From the NCBI GenBank assembly GCA_018224485.1, contig JAGTVE010000278.1:1-6871 (forward strand): a DNA stretch of 6,871 bases. Reading direction: 5' to 3'. The number at the start of each line of letters is the position of its first letter. Position 1 is the stretch's first letter. The notes below the pieces were generated by a model. It searched no databases, was not told the DNA's origin, and saw nothing but the letters and a program-made list of their open reading frames with translations. Origin of the DNA: Thioalkalivibrio sp. GTDB lineage: Bacteria; Pseudomonadota; Gammaproteobacteria; Ectothiorhodospirales; Ectothiorhodospiraceae. Position numbers and translations under genes: made by a program. Of this stretch, positions 1 through 6,396 are shown piece after piece.

Positions 1-1
1 A

Positions 2-286
2 GCGTCCCCTCCGCCCGCCTCCGGCGACGGTCCCACCCGGGCCCCGCCGACGCTGACCATCTATCACCGGGTCGACTGCGGACTCTGCGAGCGGATGCTC
101 GCCGAGCTCACGTTCCTGCAAAGCCGCTATACTTTCGCGCTCGAGTGCGTCGACATCGACAAGGATCCCGATCTGTTGACGCGCTTCAACGCCAAGGTGC
201 CCGTTCTGGCGGTGGACGGCGAGGTCCTCTGCTGCCACTTTCTCGATGCGCCGGCACTGATCGACGAGCTGACCCGGAATGACTGA
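2..286 (+). CDS. Glutaredoxin-like (DUF836 family) protein, 5' end outside window
   Basis: Small thioredoxin-fold protein, presumably a cytosolic thiol-disulfide redox protein; its substrate is unknown. The frame is open from base 2 to the TGA at 284-286. The core reads TLTIYHRVDCGLCERM, a beta strand followed by a CxxC redox motif (CGLC, bases 77-88). A helix, a second strand (ECVDIDKDP) and the cis-proline segment VPVLAVDGE follow, as in the DUF836/glutaredoxin family. The first ATG in frame (base 95) lies after the CxxC motif, so a start there would remove the active site and is rejected. There is no ATG, GTG or TTG between base 2 and the motif, so the start is outside the window or is a rare CTG. 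The stretch before the domain is rich in Pro, Ala and Gly. The last 8 bases overlap the lepA start, implying translational coupling. Genes of this family sit directly before lepA in other gammaproteobacteria. The fold is fairly certain, the function is not. Confidence 0.8.
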   Translation, partial: ASPPPASGDGPTRAPPTLTIYHRVDCGLCERMLAELTFLQSRYTFALECVDIDKDPDLLTRFNAKVPVLAVDGEVLCCHFLDAPALIDELTRND

Positions 287-2084
287 CCCCCGACTGACCC
301 GCAACTTCTCGATTATCGCGCACATCGACCACGGCAAGTCCACTCTCGCGGACCGGCTGATCCAGGTCTGCGGCGGCCTGTCCGAGCGCGAGATGGCGGA
401 ACAGGTGCTCGATTCGATGGACCTCGAGCGTGAGCGCGGCATCACGATCAAGGCGCAGAGCGTCTCCCTGTTCTATGACGCCCGCGACGGCCAGCGCTAT
501 CAGCTGAACTTCATCGACACCCCGGGGCACGTGGATTTCTCCTACGAGGTCTCCCGCTCCCTGTTCGCGTGCGAGGGTGCGCTGCTGGTGGTGGATGCCT
601 CCCAGGGGGTCGAGGCGCAAAGCGTTGCGAACTGTTACACCGCCATTGACGAGGGACTGGAGGTGGTGCCGGTACTGAACAAGATCGATCTGCCCGCCGC
701 GGAGCCTGATCGCGTGGCCAGCGAGATCGAGGACGTGATCGGCATCGAGGCCGTGAATGCGCTGCGGGTGTCGGCAAAGACCGGAGAGGGTATCCCCGAG
801 CTGCTGGAGGAGCTGGTGCGCCGGATCCCGCCACCAGAGGGCGACCCGGATGCGCCGTTGCAGGCCCTGGTGATCGACTCGTGGTACGACAACTATCTCG
901 GCGTGGTGGCGCTGGTTCGGGTCAAGGCCGGACAGCTGCACGCGAAGCGCCGGATCACGGCGATGTCGGTGGGGCGCACCTACGAGGTGGACCGTGTTGG
1001 CGTATTCGCTCCGAAACCCGTGGATCGCCCGTTTCTCGACGTCGGCGAGGTCGGCTACGTAATCGCCAGCATCAAGGACATCACCGGGGCCAAGGTCGGC
1101 GATACCTTTACGGATGCGCAGCATTCCGCCGCGAGCCCACTGCCCGGCTTCAAGGAGATGCAGCCACGCGTCTTCGCCGGCCTGTTCCCGATCAGCGCCG
1201 AGGACTTCAACGATCTGCGCGAGGCCCTGGACAAGCTGCGCCTGAACGACTCGTCCCTGCAGTTCGAGCCGGAGACCTCTCAGGCGCTCGGATTCGGCTT
1301 CCGCTGCGGGTTCCTCGGGATGCTGCACATGGAGATCGTGCAGGAACGCCTGGAGCGCGAATACGGACTGGAACTGATCTCCACCGCCCCGACGGTCGTC
1401 TACGAGGTCGAGAAGACGAGTGGGGAGGTGGTCCCGGTGCACAACCCGTCCGAGCTGCCGCCCTCCAACGAGATCGCGGAGATTCGCGAACCGGTGATTC
1501 TGGCCAATATCCTGACGCCACAGGAGTACGTGGGGGCGGTGATGACCCTGTGCGTGGAGAAACGCGGCGTGCAGGTGAAGATGCAGTACATGGGGCGCCA
1601 GGTCGCTCTTGCCTACGAGATGCCGATGTCCGAGGTGGTGATGGATTTCTTTGACCGCCTGAAGTCGGTGACGCGTGGCTATGCGTCCTTCGACTACCAG
1701 CCGCTGCATTTCCAGGCGGCGCCGCTGGTGCGCGTGGATATCCTGATCAATGGCGAGCGGGTCGACGCACTGTCCGCGATCGTGCATCGCGACCAGGCCC
1801 AGAGCCGTGGCCGGGAGCTCACCGAGCGCATGTGTGGCATCATTCCGCGGCAGATGTTCGAGGTGGCGATCCAGGCCGCGATCGGTTCCAAGGTCATCGC
1901 GAGGTCGACCGTGAAGGCCTTGCGCAAGAATGTGCTTGCGAAGTGCTACGGGGGCGATGCGACCCGCAAGCGCAAGCTGCTGGAGAAACAGAAGGCGGGC
2001 AAGAGACGGATGAAGCAGATCGGCCGGGTCGATGTTCCCCAGGAGGCCTTTCTCGCCGTGCTCTCAAGCGCCGACAAGAGCTGA
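279..2084 (+). CDS. lepA: Elongation factor 4 (LepA/EF4), ribosome-associated GTPase
   Basis: Translational GTPase that acts on the ribosome; proposed roles are back-translocation and 30S biogenesis or initiation. The 601-residue product is close to the E. coli length of about 599. The GTPase domain shows G1 AHIDHGKS (14-21), G2 RGIT (53-56), G3 DTPGH (80-84, with the His needed for hydrolysis), G4 NKID (134-137) and G5 SAK (165-167). EF-G-like domains follow, with the LepA signature GFRCGFLGMLHMEI at 340-353. The LepA-specific C-terminal domain ends with a very basic segment (551-579, starting NVLAKCYGGD). The ATG at 279 gives the usual short N-terminus before G1. It overlaps the preceding gene (TGA at 284-286) and has no strong Shine-Dalgarno, so translation probably depends on coupling. 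The next gene is lepB, the classic lepA-lepB pair. No missing motif or frameshift is seen. Confidence 0.98.
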   Translation: MTDPRLTRNFSIIAHIDHGKSTLADRLIQVCGGLSEREMAEQVLDSMDLERERGITIKAQSVSLFYDARDGQRYQLNFIDTPGHVDFSYEVSRSLFACEGALLVVDASQGVEAQSVANCYTAIDEGLEVVPVLNKIDLPAAEPDRVASEIEDVIGIEAVNALRVSAKTGEGIPELLEELVRRIPPPEGDPDAPLQALVIDSWYDNYLGVVALVRVKAGQLHAKRRITAMSVGRTYEVDRVGVFAPKPVDRPFLDVGEVGYVIASIKDITGAKVGDTFTDAQHSAASPLPGFKEMQPRVFAGLFPISAEDFNDLREALDKLRLNDSSLQFEPETSQALGFGFRCGFLGMLHMEIVQERLEREYGLELISTAPTVVYEVEKTSGEVVPVHNPSELPPSNEIAEIREPVILANILTPQEYVGAVMTLCVEKRGVQVKMQYMGRQVALAYEMPMSEVVMDFFDRLKSVTRGYASFDYQPLHFQAAPLVRVDILINGERVDALSAIVHRDQAQSRGRELTERMCGIIPRQMFEVAIQAAIGSKVIARSTVKALRKNVLAKCYGGDATRKRKLLEKQKAGKRRMKQIGRVDVPQEAFLAVLSSADKS

Positions 2085-2085
2085 T

Positions 2086-2102
2086 CCGGTCTCGCGGGCC
2101 GG
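2086..2102 (+). other. Weak hairpin in the lepA-lepB gap
   Basis: CCGG at 2086-2089 can pair with CCGG at 2099-2102, and the stem may continue inward with G-U and C-G pairs. It lies between the lepA stop and the lepB ribosome binding site. There is no T-run after it, so it is not a Rho-independent terminator. Its role, if any, is unknown; in DNA this GC-rich a short hairpin can arise by chance. Confidence 0.25.
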
Positions 2103-2110
2103 TTTCCGAG

Positions 2111-2116
2111 AAGGGA
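2111..2116 (+). promoter_or_regulatory. Ribosome binding site of lepB
   Basis: AAGGGA lies 6 bases before the ATG at 2123. It fixes the lepB start, because the reading frame is open upstream into lepA as far as an ATG at 1832. Confidence 0.7.
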
Positions 2117-2122
2117 CCTGAT

Positions 2123-2896
2123 ATGACCTTCAGCCTGGAGCTGATCTTGGTGCTGGCGACGCTGGTCACGGGCGTGATCTGGCTGGTCTGGGCCGTGTTG
2201 CGGCGCGGGATGAGTCCCGAACGTCAGCAGCAGATGCCGTGGTACGTGGACTATTCGCGGTCCTTCTTCCCGGTGCTGCTGATCGTGCTGGTGTTGCGCT
2301 CCTTCGTCGCCGAGCCCTTCCGTATCCCCTCGGGGTCGATGATGCCGACCCTGCTGGTCGGGGACTTCATCCTGGTGAACAAGTTCTCGTATGGCGTGAG
2401 GTTGCCGGTCACGCGCAGCGTGATCCTCGAGACCGGCACCCCGGAGCGCGGCGACGTCGCAGTGTTCAAGTATCCGCGTAACCCGGCCGAGGACTACATC
2501 AAGCGGGTGGTCGGAATTCCGGGCGATCTGATCGAGTTCCGGGACCGGACACTCTACGTGAACGGCGAACCGCAGCGCCTCGAGGAGGTAGGCACCTACG
2601 AGGGTGAGGGATCCGGCCGGATGATGACCGGCGCCACCGTATTCAGGGAGCATCTCGACGACACGCCCCACCAGATCCTGATGTGGGAACAGGCGCCGGG
2701 AATGAGCGGGTCGGCGCGGGTACCCGAAGGGCACTACTTCATGGTGGGTGACAACCGGGACAACAGCAATGACAGCCGCATGTGGGGCTTCGTGTCTGAG
2801 GACCTGCTGGTGGGCCGCGCGCTCTTCATCTGGCTGAACTGGGACTACAATGGCGGGCACTGGGATTTCTCCCGGGTGGGCAACCGCATTCACTGA
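2123..2896 (+). CDS. lepB: Signal peptidase I (leader peptidase)
   Basis: Inner-membrane serine protease that removes signal peptides from exported proteins on the periplasmic side (family S26), using a Ser-Lys dyad. The product has 257 residues. Two hydrophobic segments (about 5-26 and 47-62) match the two-membrane-span layout of the E. coli enzyme. Box B, IPSGSMMPTL (68-77), carries the nucleophile Ser72. Box D, DYIKRVVGIPGD (124-135), carries the general base Lys127. Box E, GDNRDNSNDSR, is at 209-219. The region between boxes D and E is shorter than in E. coli LepB (324 residues), which explains the smaller size. The chosen ATG has a good Shine-Dalgarno and gives the expected N-terminal membrane span; upstream extension would run into lepA. 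It follows lepA by 38 bases and is probably co-transcribed. All catalytic motifs are intact. Confidence 0.97.
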   Translation: MTFSLELILVLATLVTGVIWLVWAVLRRGMSPERQQQMPWYVDYSRSFFPVLLIVLVLRSFVAEPFRIPSGSMMPTLLVGDFILVNKFSYGVRLPVTRSVILETGTPERGDVAVFKYPRNPAEDYIKRVVGIPGDLIEFRDRTLYVNGEPQRLEEVGTYEGEGSGRMMTGATVFREHLDDTPHQILMWEQAPGMSGSARVPEGHYFMVGDNRDNSNDSRMWGFVSEDLLVGRALFIWLNWDYNGGHWDFSRVGNRIH

Positions 2897-2905
2897 AGAC
2901 ATCAC

Positions 2906-2911
2906 AGGGGG
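2906..2911 (+). promoter_or_regulatory. Ribosome binding site of the DUF4845 gene
   Basis: AGGGGG lies 9 bases before the ATG at 2921. It supports that start over the in-frame ATG at 2942, which has no comparable site. Confidence 0.55.
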
Positions 2912-2920
2912 CATCGCGCA

Positions 2921-3298
2921 ATGCTGAGATCAAGACAACGGATGCGGGGGATCGGGGGGTTCACCGTGATCATCTTCGTTCTGTTTGCGGTACTCGTCGC
3001 CAATTTCGTCCTGACCATCGGCAAGGACTACATCCAGTACTGGTCGGTACGGTCCATCGTCACCGACGTGGCCGCCACTCCCGGGGCGGCGGAACGCAGC
3101 CCCCAGCAGATCTGGAACGACATCAACCGGCGTCTCGCGATCAACTCGATCTATGAAAACGTGGAGCGCGAGAACATCAGCTTCGAGGAAGACGGCTCCG
3201 GACGGTACATGCTGCTGGACTATGAGGTCCGGCGCACCTTCTTCGCCAATCTTGACCTCGTGGCCCAGTTCAACCGTCGCGACAAGCTCTCTCCTTGA
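2921..3298 (+). CDS. DUF4845-type small membrane protein
   Basis: Function unknown. The 125-residue product has a basic N-terminus (about 1-9), one hydrophobic segment (about 12-33) and a soluble C-terminal part of about 90 residues, probably periplasmic by the positive-inside rule. This layout, the length and the position between lepB and rnc match the DUF4845 family, which commonly occupies this slot in gammaproteobacteria and betaproteobacteria. The N-terminus (RGIGGFTVIIF) looks like a type IV pilin signal, with a Gly-Phe-Thr junction before a hydrophobic helix. However, the position equivalent to pilin Glu5 is Ile, so processing as a pilin is doubtful. A later start at Met8 (base 2942) is possible. 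The gene begins 24 bases after lepB, so co-transcription and a membrane or envelope role are plausible inferences only. Confidence 0.85.
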   Translation: MLRSRQRMRGIGGFTVIIFVLFAVLVANFVLTIGKDYIQYWSVRSIVTDVAATPGAAERSPQQIWNDINRRLAINSIYENVERENISFEEDGSGRYMLLDYEVRRTFFANLDLVAQFNRRDKLSP

Positions 3299-3299
3299 C

Positions 3300-3353
3300 C
3301 GGGCAGGCGGGCCCGATGCCTGCGCGGGCCGCGGGCAGTTCCTGGCTGCCGGG
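3300..3353 (+). promoter_or_regulatory. Tandem hairpins in the rnc leader
   Basis: The 61-base gap before rnc can form two hairpins. The first pairs GCAGGC (3303-3308) with GCCTGC (3318-3323); a competing stem pairs CGGGC (3300-3304) with GCCCG (3311-3315). The second pairs GGCAG (3334-3338) with CTGCC (3346-3350) and ends 9 bases before the rnc ATG. The only Shine-Dalgarno-like bases (GGGA, 3351-3354) abut the second stem. In E. coli, RNase III represses its own operon by cutting a stem in the rnc leader; these stems are much shorter, so the parallel is speculative. There is no T-run, so they are not terminators. Confidence 0.35.
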
Positions 3354-3359
3354 ACGCCG

Positions 3360-4040
3360 ATGAGCGCGGCGGATTTCCGCAGCCTGTTGCCGGAGGCGTT
3401 GCGCGAAGCGGAATCGCTCGCACAGGCGCTGACCCACCGCAGCGCCGGTGCCCGGCACAACGAGCGGCTCGAATTCCTCGGAGACGCGGTGCTGGGCCTG
3501 GTGATCGCCGACGCGCTGTTCGAACGCCTGCCGGAGGCCCCGGAGGGCGATCTCACCCGTCTGCGCGCGGCCCTGGTCAACCGCGTCGCGTTGGCGGAAC
3601 TGGCGCGTGCAGCGGGGCTGGAGGGCGCGCTGAACCTGGGTCAGGGAGAGCGCAAGACCGGCGGGCAGCGGCGCGAGTCGATCCTTGCCGATGCGCTCGA
3701 GGCCCTGATCGGGGCGAGCTATCGTACCGCGGGCTACGAGGCGGCCCGGGAATTCGTGCTGGGCCTCTACGCACGGCGACTGGATTCACTGCCGAGCGCC
3801 GAATCCCTGAAGGATCCCAAGACCCGGCTGCAGGAGGTCCTGCAGGGGCGCGGTTGCGCACTGCCCGAGTACCGGCTCCTGGAGGTGTCCGGACCCGATC
3901 ACAGGCGCCGGTTCGCAGTCGAGGCCAGGCTGCCCAGCGAATCCTGGGGGGAGCGAGGCACCGGCTCCAGCCGGCGGGCCGCGGAGCAGGTGGCCGCCGA
4001 GGCTGCGCTAGCCCGCCTTGGGCGCGAGGCCAAGCAGTGA
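3360..4040 (+). CDS. rnc: Ribonuclease III
   Basis: Double-strand-specific endoribonuclease that processes the 30S pre-rRNA precursor and some mRNAs as a Mg2+-dependent homodimer. The product has 226 residues, the same length as the E. coli enzyme. The catalytic domain holds the signature HNERLEFLGDAV (33-44), including Glu38 and Asp42. Further acidic residues are Glu62, Glu97, Asp111 and Glu114 (ESILADALEALIG, 106-118), which align with the E. coli catalytic set at a constant offset of three. The double-stranded-RNA-binding domain starts near 152 (KDPKTRLQEVLQGRG) and contains GTGSSRRAAEQVAAEAAL (200-217). The ATG at 3360 is chosen because it gives the family length and clears the DUF4845 gene; the frame is open further upstream, but only by overlapping that gene. 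The Shine-Dalgarno is weak. The stop overlaps the era start by 4 bases. Confidence 0.97.
   Translation: MSAADFRSLLPEALREAESLAQALTHRSAGARHNERLEFLGDAVLGLVIADALFERLPEAPEGDLTRLRAALVNRVALAELARAAGLEGALNLGQGERKTGGQRRESILADALEALIGASYRTAGYEAAREFVLGLYARRLDSLPSAESLKDPKTRLQEVLQGRGCALPEYRLLEVSGPDHRRRFAVEARLPSESWGERGTGSSRRAAEQVAAEAALARLGREAKQ
4026..4029 (+). promoter_or_regulatory. Ribosome binding site of era
   Basis: GAGG lies inside the end of rnc, 7 bases before the GTG start at 4037. It supports that GTG as the era start although the frame is open upstream through rnc. Confidence 0.5.
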
Positions 4041-4945
4041 CGGCAGGCACGCAGGGGACGCATTGCGGCCTCGTTGCGCTGATCGGGCGGCCCAACGTGG
4101 GCAAGACCACGCTGATGAACCGGATGGTCGGTGAGAAGCTGGCCGCGATCACCCGCAAGCCGCACACGACCCGCAACCGGATCCTCGGCATCGTGACCGA
4201 GGGCCGGAGTCAGACCGTGCTGATCGACACGCCGGGAATCGACCCGGAGCCCGGTCGCCTGGTGAACCAGGTGCTGAACCGTACCGCCGTGCAGGCGCTC
4301 GTCGATGCCGACATCGTGTGCTTCATCGTGGAGGCCGGCCGTTTCGAGGCCGGGGATGGCTTCATCCTGGATGCGATCCGCTCTGCAGGGCGCCCAGCCA
4401 TCCTGGTGGTGAACAAGGTCGACCGGATCCCCGACAAGAAGGCCCTGCTGCCGTTCCTCGAGGCGCGGGCGCAGGAGCACGACTATCTTGCCGTGGTGCC
4501 CCTGTCCGCAAAGACCGGCGGTAATCTCCGCGGCCTGGTCGAGGAACTCGGACGGCACCTGCCGGAGGGGCCGTTCCTGTACGACCCGGAACAGCTCAGC
4601 GACCGTCCCGAGCGCTTCCGGGCCGAGGAGATGATCCGCGAGGCGCTGCTGGAGCGCCTGGGCCAGGAGGTCCCGTACTCGGTGGCGGTTCGGGTCGAGG
4701 GCTGGGAGGACCGTCCCGGCATCACCCATATCGACGCGCTGATCGTGGTCGAGCGACCAAGCCAGAAGGGCATCGTGATCGGGAAGGGCGGACAGATGCT
4801 GAAGCGCATCGGTCAGGCGGCCCGGCAACAGCTCGAGGAACTCCTCGGGCGCCGGATCATGCTGCGCCTGACCGTCCGGGTGGAGGCGGGCTGGTCGCAG
4901 AGCAACCGCGCGCTGCGGGAGCTGGGCATCGAAGAACCGCGGTGA
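4037..4945 (+). CDS. era: GTPase Era, 30S ribosome assembly factor
   Basis: Ras-like GTPase with a C-terminal KH domain. It binds near the 3' end of 16S rRNA and checks small-subunit maturation. Starting at GTG 4037 the product has 302 residues (E. coli Era has 301). Motifs are G1 GRPNVGKTT (17-25), the G2 region RKPHTTRNRI (40-49), G3 DTPG (64-67), G4 NKVD (126-129) and G5 SAK (157-159). The KH domain contains the RNA-binding loop IVIGKGGQMLKRIG (246-259). The P-loop ends in GKTT where E. coli has GKST, a harmless Ser/Thr choice for the Mg-binding residue. No ATG gives a sensible start: the frame is open back to 3854, but that would overlap rnc by nearly 190 bases. The GTG overlaps the rnc TGA (GTGA), implying coupling. 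This links RNase III, which cuts pre-rRNA, with Era, which assembles the 30S subunit. Confidence 0.97.
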   Translation: MTAGTQGTHCGLVALIGRPNVGKTTLMNRMVGEKLAAITRKPHTTRNRILGIVTEGRSQTVLIDTPGIDPEPGRLVNQVLNRTAVQALVDADIVCFIVEAGRFEAGDGFILDAIRSAGRPAILVVNKVDRIPDKKALLPFLEARAQEHDYLAVVPLSAKTGGNLRGLVEELGRHLPEGPFLYDPEQLSDRPERFRAEEMIREALLERLGQEVPYSVAVRVEGWEDRPGITHIDALIVVERPSQKGIVIGKGGQMLKRIGQAARQQLEELLGRRIMLRLTVRVEAGWSQSNRALRELGIEEPR

Positions 4946-5607
4946 CGGCAGGATGTCCAGAACTGCCCGTTCCCGGCTTCGTGCTGCATGCCCGCCCGTT
5001 TCGGGAGAATAGCCGAATCCTGGACCTGGTTACCCGGGATGCGGGGCGCATCGCGGTGCTGGCGCGCGGGCGGGCCGGGTCGCTGCGTCCCTTCGTGCTG
5101 CTGGACCTCGCCTGGCGCGGGCGGGGCGAGCTGCCCAATCTCACGGTGGGCGAGGAGCGGCGTGTGTTCCCGCTCTCGGGACGCGCGATGGTCTGCGCGC
5201 TGTACCTGAACGAACTGGTGCTGCGCCTGTTTCCGCGCGACGTGGCTGCGGGCGAGGTGGTCGGAATTCTCGAACAGGCCTACGGGGGGCTGCTGGCGCC
5301 GGAGCGTCCGGAACACAGCCTGCGCGCCGCGGAGTGGTCCCTGCTCGCACTGATCGATTCCGGGCTGGATCACCTGCCCGAGGCCCTGCCCGATGTGCAG
5401 GCACACTACCGCTACCGCCCCGACGAGGGACTCGGCGAGGCCCTGGCCGAGGCCGCCCCGGGTGCCCTGCGCGGCGAGGCACTGCTGGCACTCGCCACCG
5501 GTTCCCGCCTGCCCGATAATGACCTGCGCGCCGCCCGGGACTTCATGCGGCGCCTCATCGACCAACACCTTGACGGTCGGGAACTCCAGACCCGGCGCCT
5601 CCTCTGA
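4942..5607 (+). CDS. recO: DNA repair protein RecO
   Basis: Recombination mediator of the RecFOR pathway. It binds SSB and single-stranded DNA and, with RecR, helps load RecA. The 221-residue product is somewhat shorter than E. coli RecO (242). The N-terminal OB-fold is clear: FVLHARPFRENSRILDLVTR (13-32), then GRIAVLARGRAG (35-46). A helical region includes the conserved YLNEL (88-92), and the C-terminus contains YRYRPDEGLGEAL (156-168). Two differences stand out: the basic loop between the OB-fold strands is about seven residues shorter than in E. coli (43-50), and there are only two cysteines (5 and 85), so no zinc site of the Deinococcus type. The GTG start overlaps the era stop (GTGA), and its first 11 bases repeat those of era. 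The Shine-Dalgarno is weak, so coupling to era translation is likely. Confidence 0.93.
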   Translation: MTAGCPELPVPGFVLHARPFRENSRILDLVTRDAGRIAVLARGRAGSLRPFVLLDLAWRGRGELPNLTVGEERRVFPLSGRAMVCALYLNELVLRLFPRDVAAGEVVGILEQAYGGLLAPERPEHSLRAAEWSLLALIDSGLDHLPEALPDVQAHYRYRPDEGLGEALAEAAPGALRGEALLALATGSRLPDNDLRAARDFMRRLIDQHLDGRELQTRRLL

Positions 5608-5608
5608 C

Positions 5609-5613
5609 AGGAG
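5609..5613 (+). promoter_or_regulatory. Ribosome binding site of pdxJ
   Basis: AGGAG lies 10 bases before the ATG at 5624, directly after the recO stop. An in-frame TTG at 5618 is an alternative start, but its spacing of 4 bases is poor. Confidence 0.7.
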
Positions 5614-5623
5614 CCATTTGATC

Positions 5624-6382
5624 ATGCAAGCAGCTGTTTCGCCGCCGTTGCGGCTCGGCGTGAATCTCGATCACATCGCCACCATCCGCCAGGCGCGGCA
5701 CACCCCCTACCCGGACCTGATGCAGGCGGTGCGCCTGGCCGAGGCCAGCGGGGCGGACTCGATCACCCTGCACCTGCGCGAGGACCGCAGGCACATCCAG
5801 GACGACGACGTCTTCGGGATCAAGCCGCGTCTCACGCAACCGCTGAACCTCGAGATGGCCGCGACCGAGGGTATGCAGGCGATTGCGCTGCAACTGGTGC
5901 CGGAGGCCTGCTGCATCGTGCCCGAGCGCCGCGAGGAGTTGACCACCGAGGGGGGGCTGGACGCGGCCGGACAGCAGGTTCGCCTGCGCGAGTTCGTGCA
6001 GCCGCTGAACGACGCGGGGATCGAGGTCTCGCTGTTCATCGAACCGGACCTGCGGCAGCTCGAGGCCGCCGTCGCGATCGGTGCCCCGGTGGTCGAGCTG
6101 CACACCGGCGCCTATGCCAATGCCCGTGACGGTGCCGAACGCTCGCGATTGGCCGAGGCGCTGTTCTCTGCCGCCCGCGCCGGCCACGAGATGGGGCTGG
6201 CCATCAACGCCGGACACGGGCTGGATTACGAGAACGTGCGTCCGGTCGCTGCGCATCCACTGTTCCACGAGTTGAACATCGGTCACTCGATCGTTGCCCG
6301 CGCACTGTTCACCGGGCTGCCGGAGGCCGTGAGCCACATGCGCAGCATCATGGACGCCGCGCGCCACGGCAGGCGGGCCTGA
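5624..6382 (+). CDS. pdxJ: Pyridoxine 5'-phosphate synthase
   Basis: Last step of the DXP-dependent vitamin B6 pathway: condenses 1-deoxy-D-xylulose 5-phosphate with 3-amino-2-oxopropyl phosphate to give pyridoxine 5'-phosphate. It is a cytosolic TIM barrel, octameric in E. coli. The product has 252 residues (E. coli 243). Family motifs in order are GVNLDHIATIRQAR (12-25), HLREDRRHIQDDDV (50-63), LNLEMAATEGM (74-84), ERREELTTEGGLD (101-113), HTGAYA (160-165), NAGHGL (195-200) and NIGHSIVARA (218-227). His50, Glu77 and His198 correspond to E. coli His45, Glu72 and His193 with a constant offset of five, so the active site is complete. The ATG at 5624 has a good ribosome binding site; longer starts would overlap recO. 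It follows recO by 16 bases and precedes acpS by 14, the usual pdxJ-acpS pairing. Confidence 0.98.
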   Translation: MQAAVSPPLRLGVNLDHIATIRQARHTPYPDLMQAVRLAEASGADSITLHLREDRRHIQDDDVFGIKPRLTQPLNLEMAATEGMQAIALQLVPEACCIVPERREELTTEGGLDAAGQQVRLREFVQPLNDAGIEVSLFIEPDLRQLEAAVAIGAPVVELHTGAYANARDGAERSRLAEALFSAARAGHEMGLAINAGHGLDYENVRPVAAHPLFHELNIGHSIVARALFTGLPEAVSHMRSIMDAARHGRRA

Positions 6383-6396
6383 GCGCGAACCGGCGC

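Noticed and set aside
881..1654. A 257-codon plus-strand frame inside lepA
   Set aside because: The product is Arg/Gly-rich and has no domain; it is an out-of-frame reading of intact lepA.
186..1787. A 533-codon open frame on the minus strand, opposite lepA
   Set aside because: Its translation is low-complexity and rich in His, Arg, Leu and Gln with no recognisable domain, and it lies entirely opposite lepA and the end of the gene before it. Long antisense frames are expected where third-position GC is high.
1832..2122. N-terminal extension of lepB back to an upstream ATG
   Set aside because: It would overlap lepA by about 250 bases and add a non-conserved charged segment before the first membrane span; the ATG at 2123 has a good ribosome binding site.
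1946..2914. A 322-codon open frame on the minus strand, opposite lepB
   Set aside because: Same His/Arg/Pro-rich mirror composition, no domain or ribosome binding site, and fully explained by the strongly supported lepA and lepB on the plus strand.
3153..3359. N-terminal extension of rnc
   Set aside because: It overlaps the DUF4845 gene in another frame, and the ATG at 3360 gives exactly the usual RNase III length.
3299..3359. Rho-independent terminator between the DUF4845 gene and rnc
   Set aside because: GC-rich stems are present, but no T-run follows either of them.
3899..4828. A 309-codon open frame on the minus strand, opposite rnc and era
   Set aside because: It mirrors the era codons and has no recognisable motif; era is certain on the other strand.
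5393..5623. N-terminal extension of pdxJ into recO
   Set aside because: The extra residues are an out-of-frame reading of recO; PdxJ homology starts just after the ATG at 5624.
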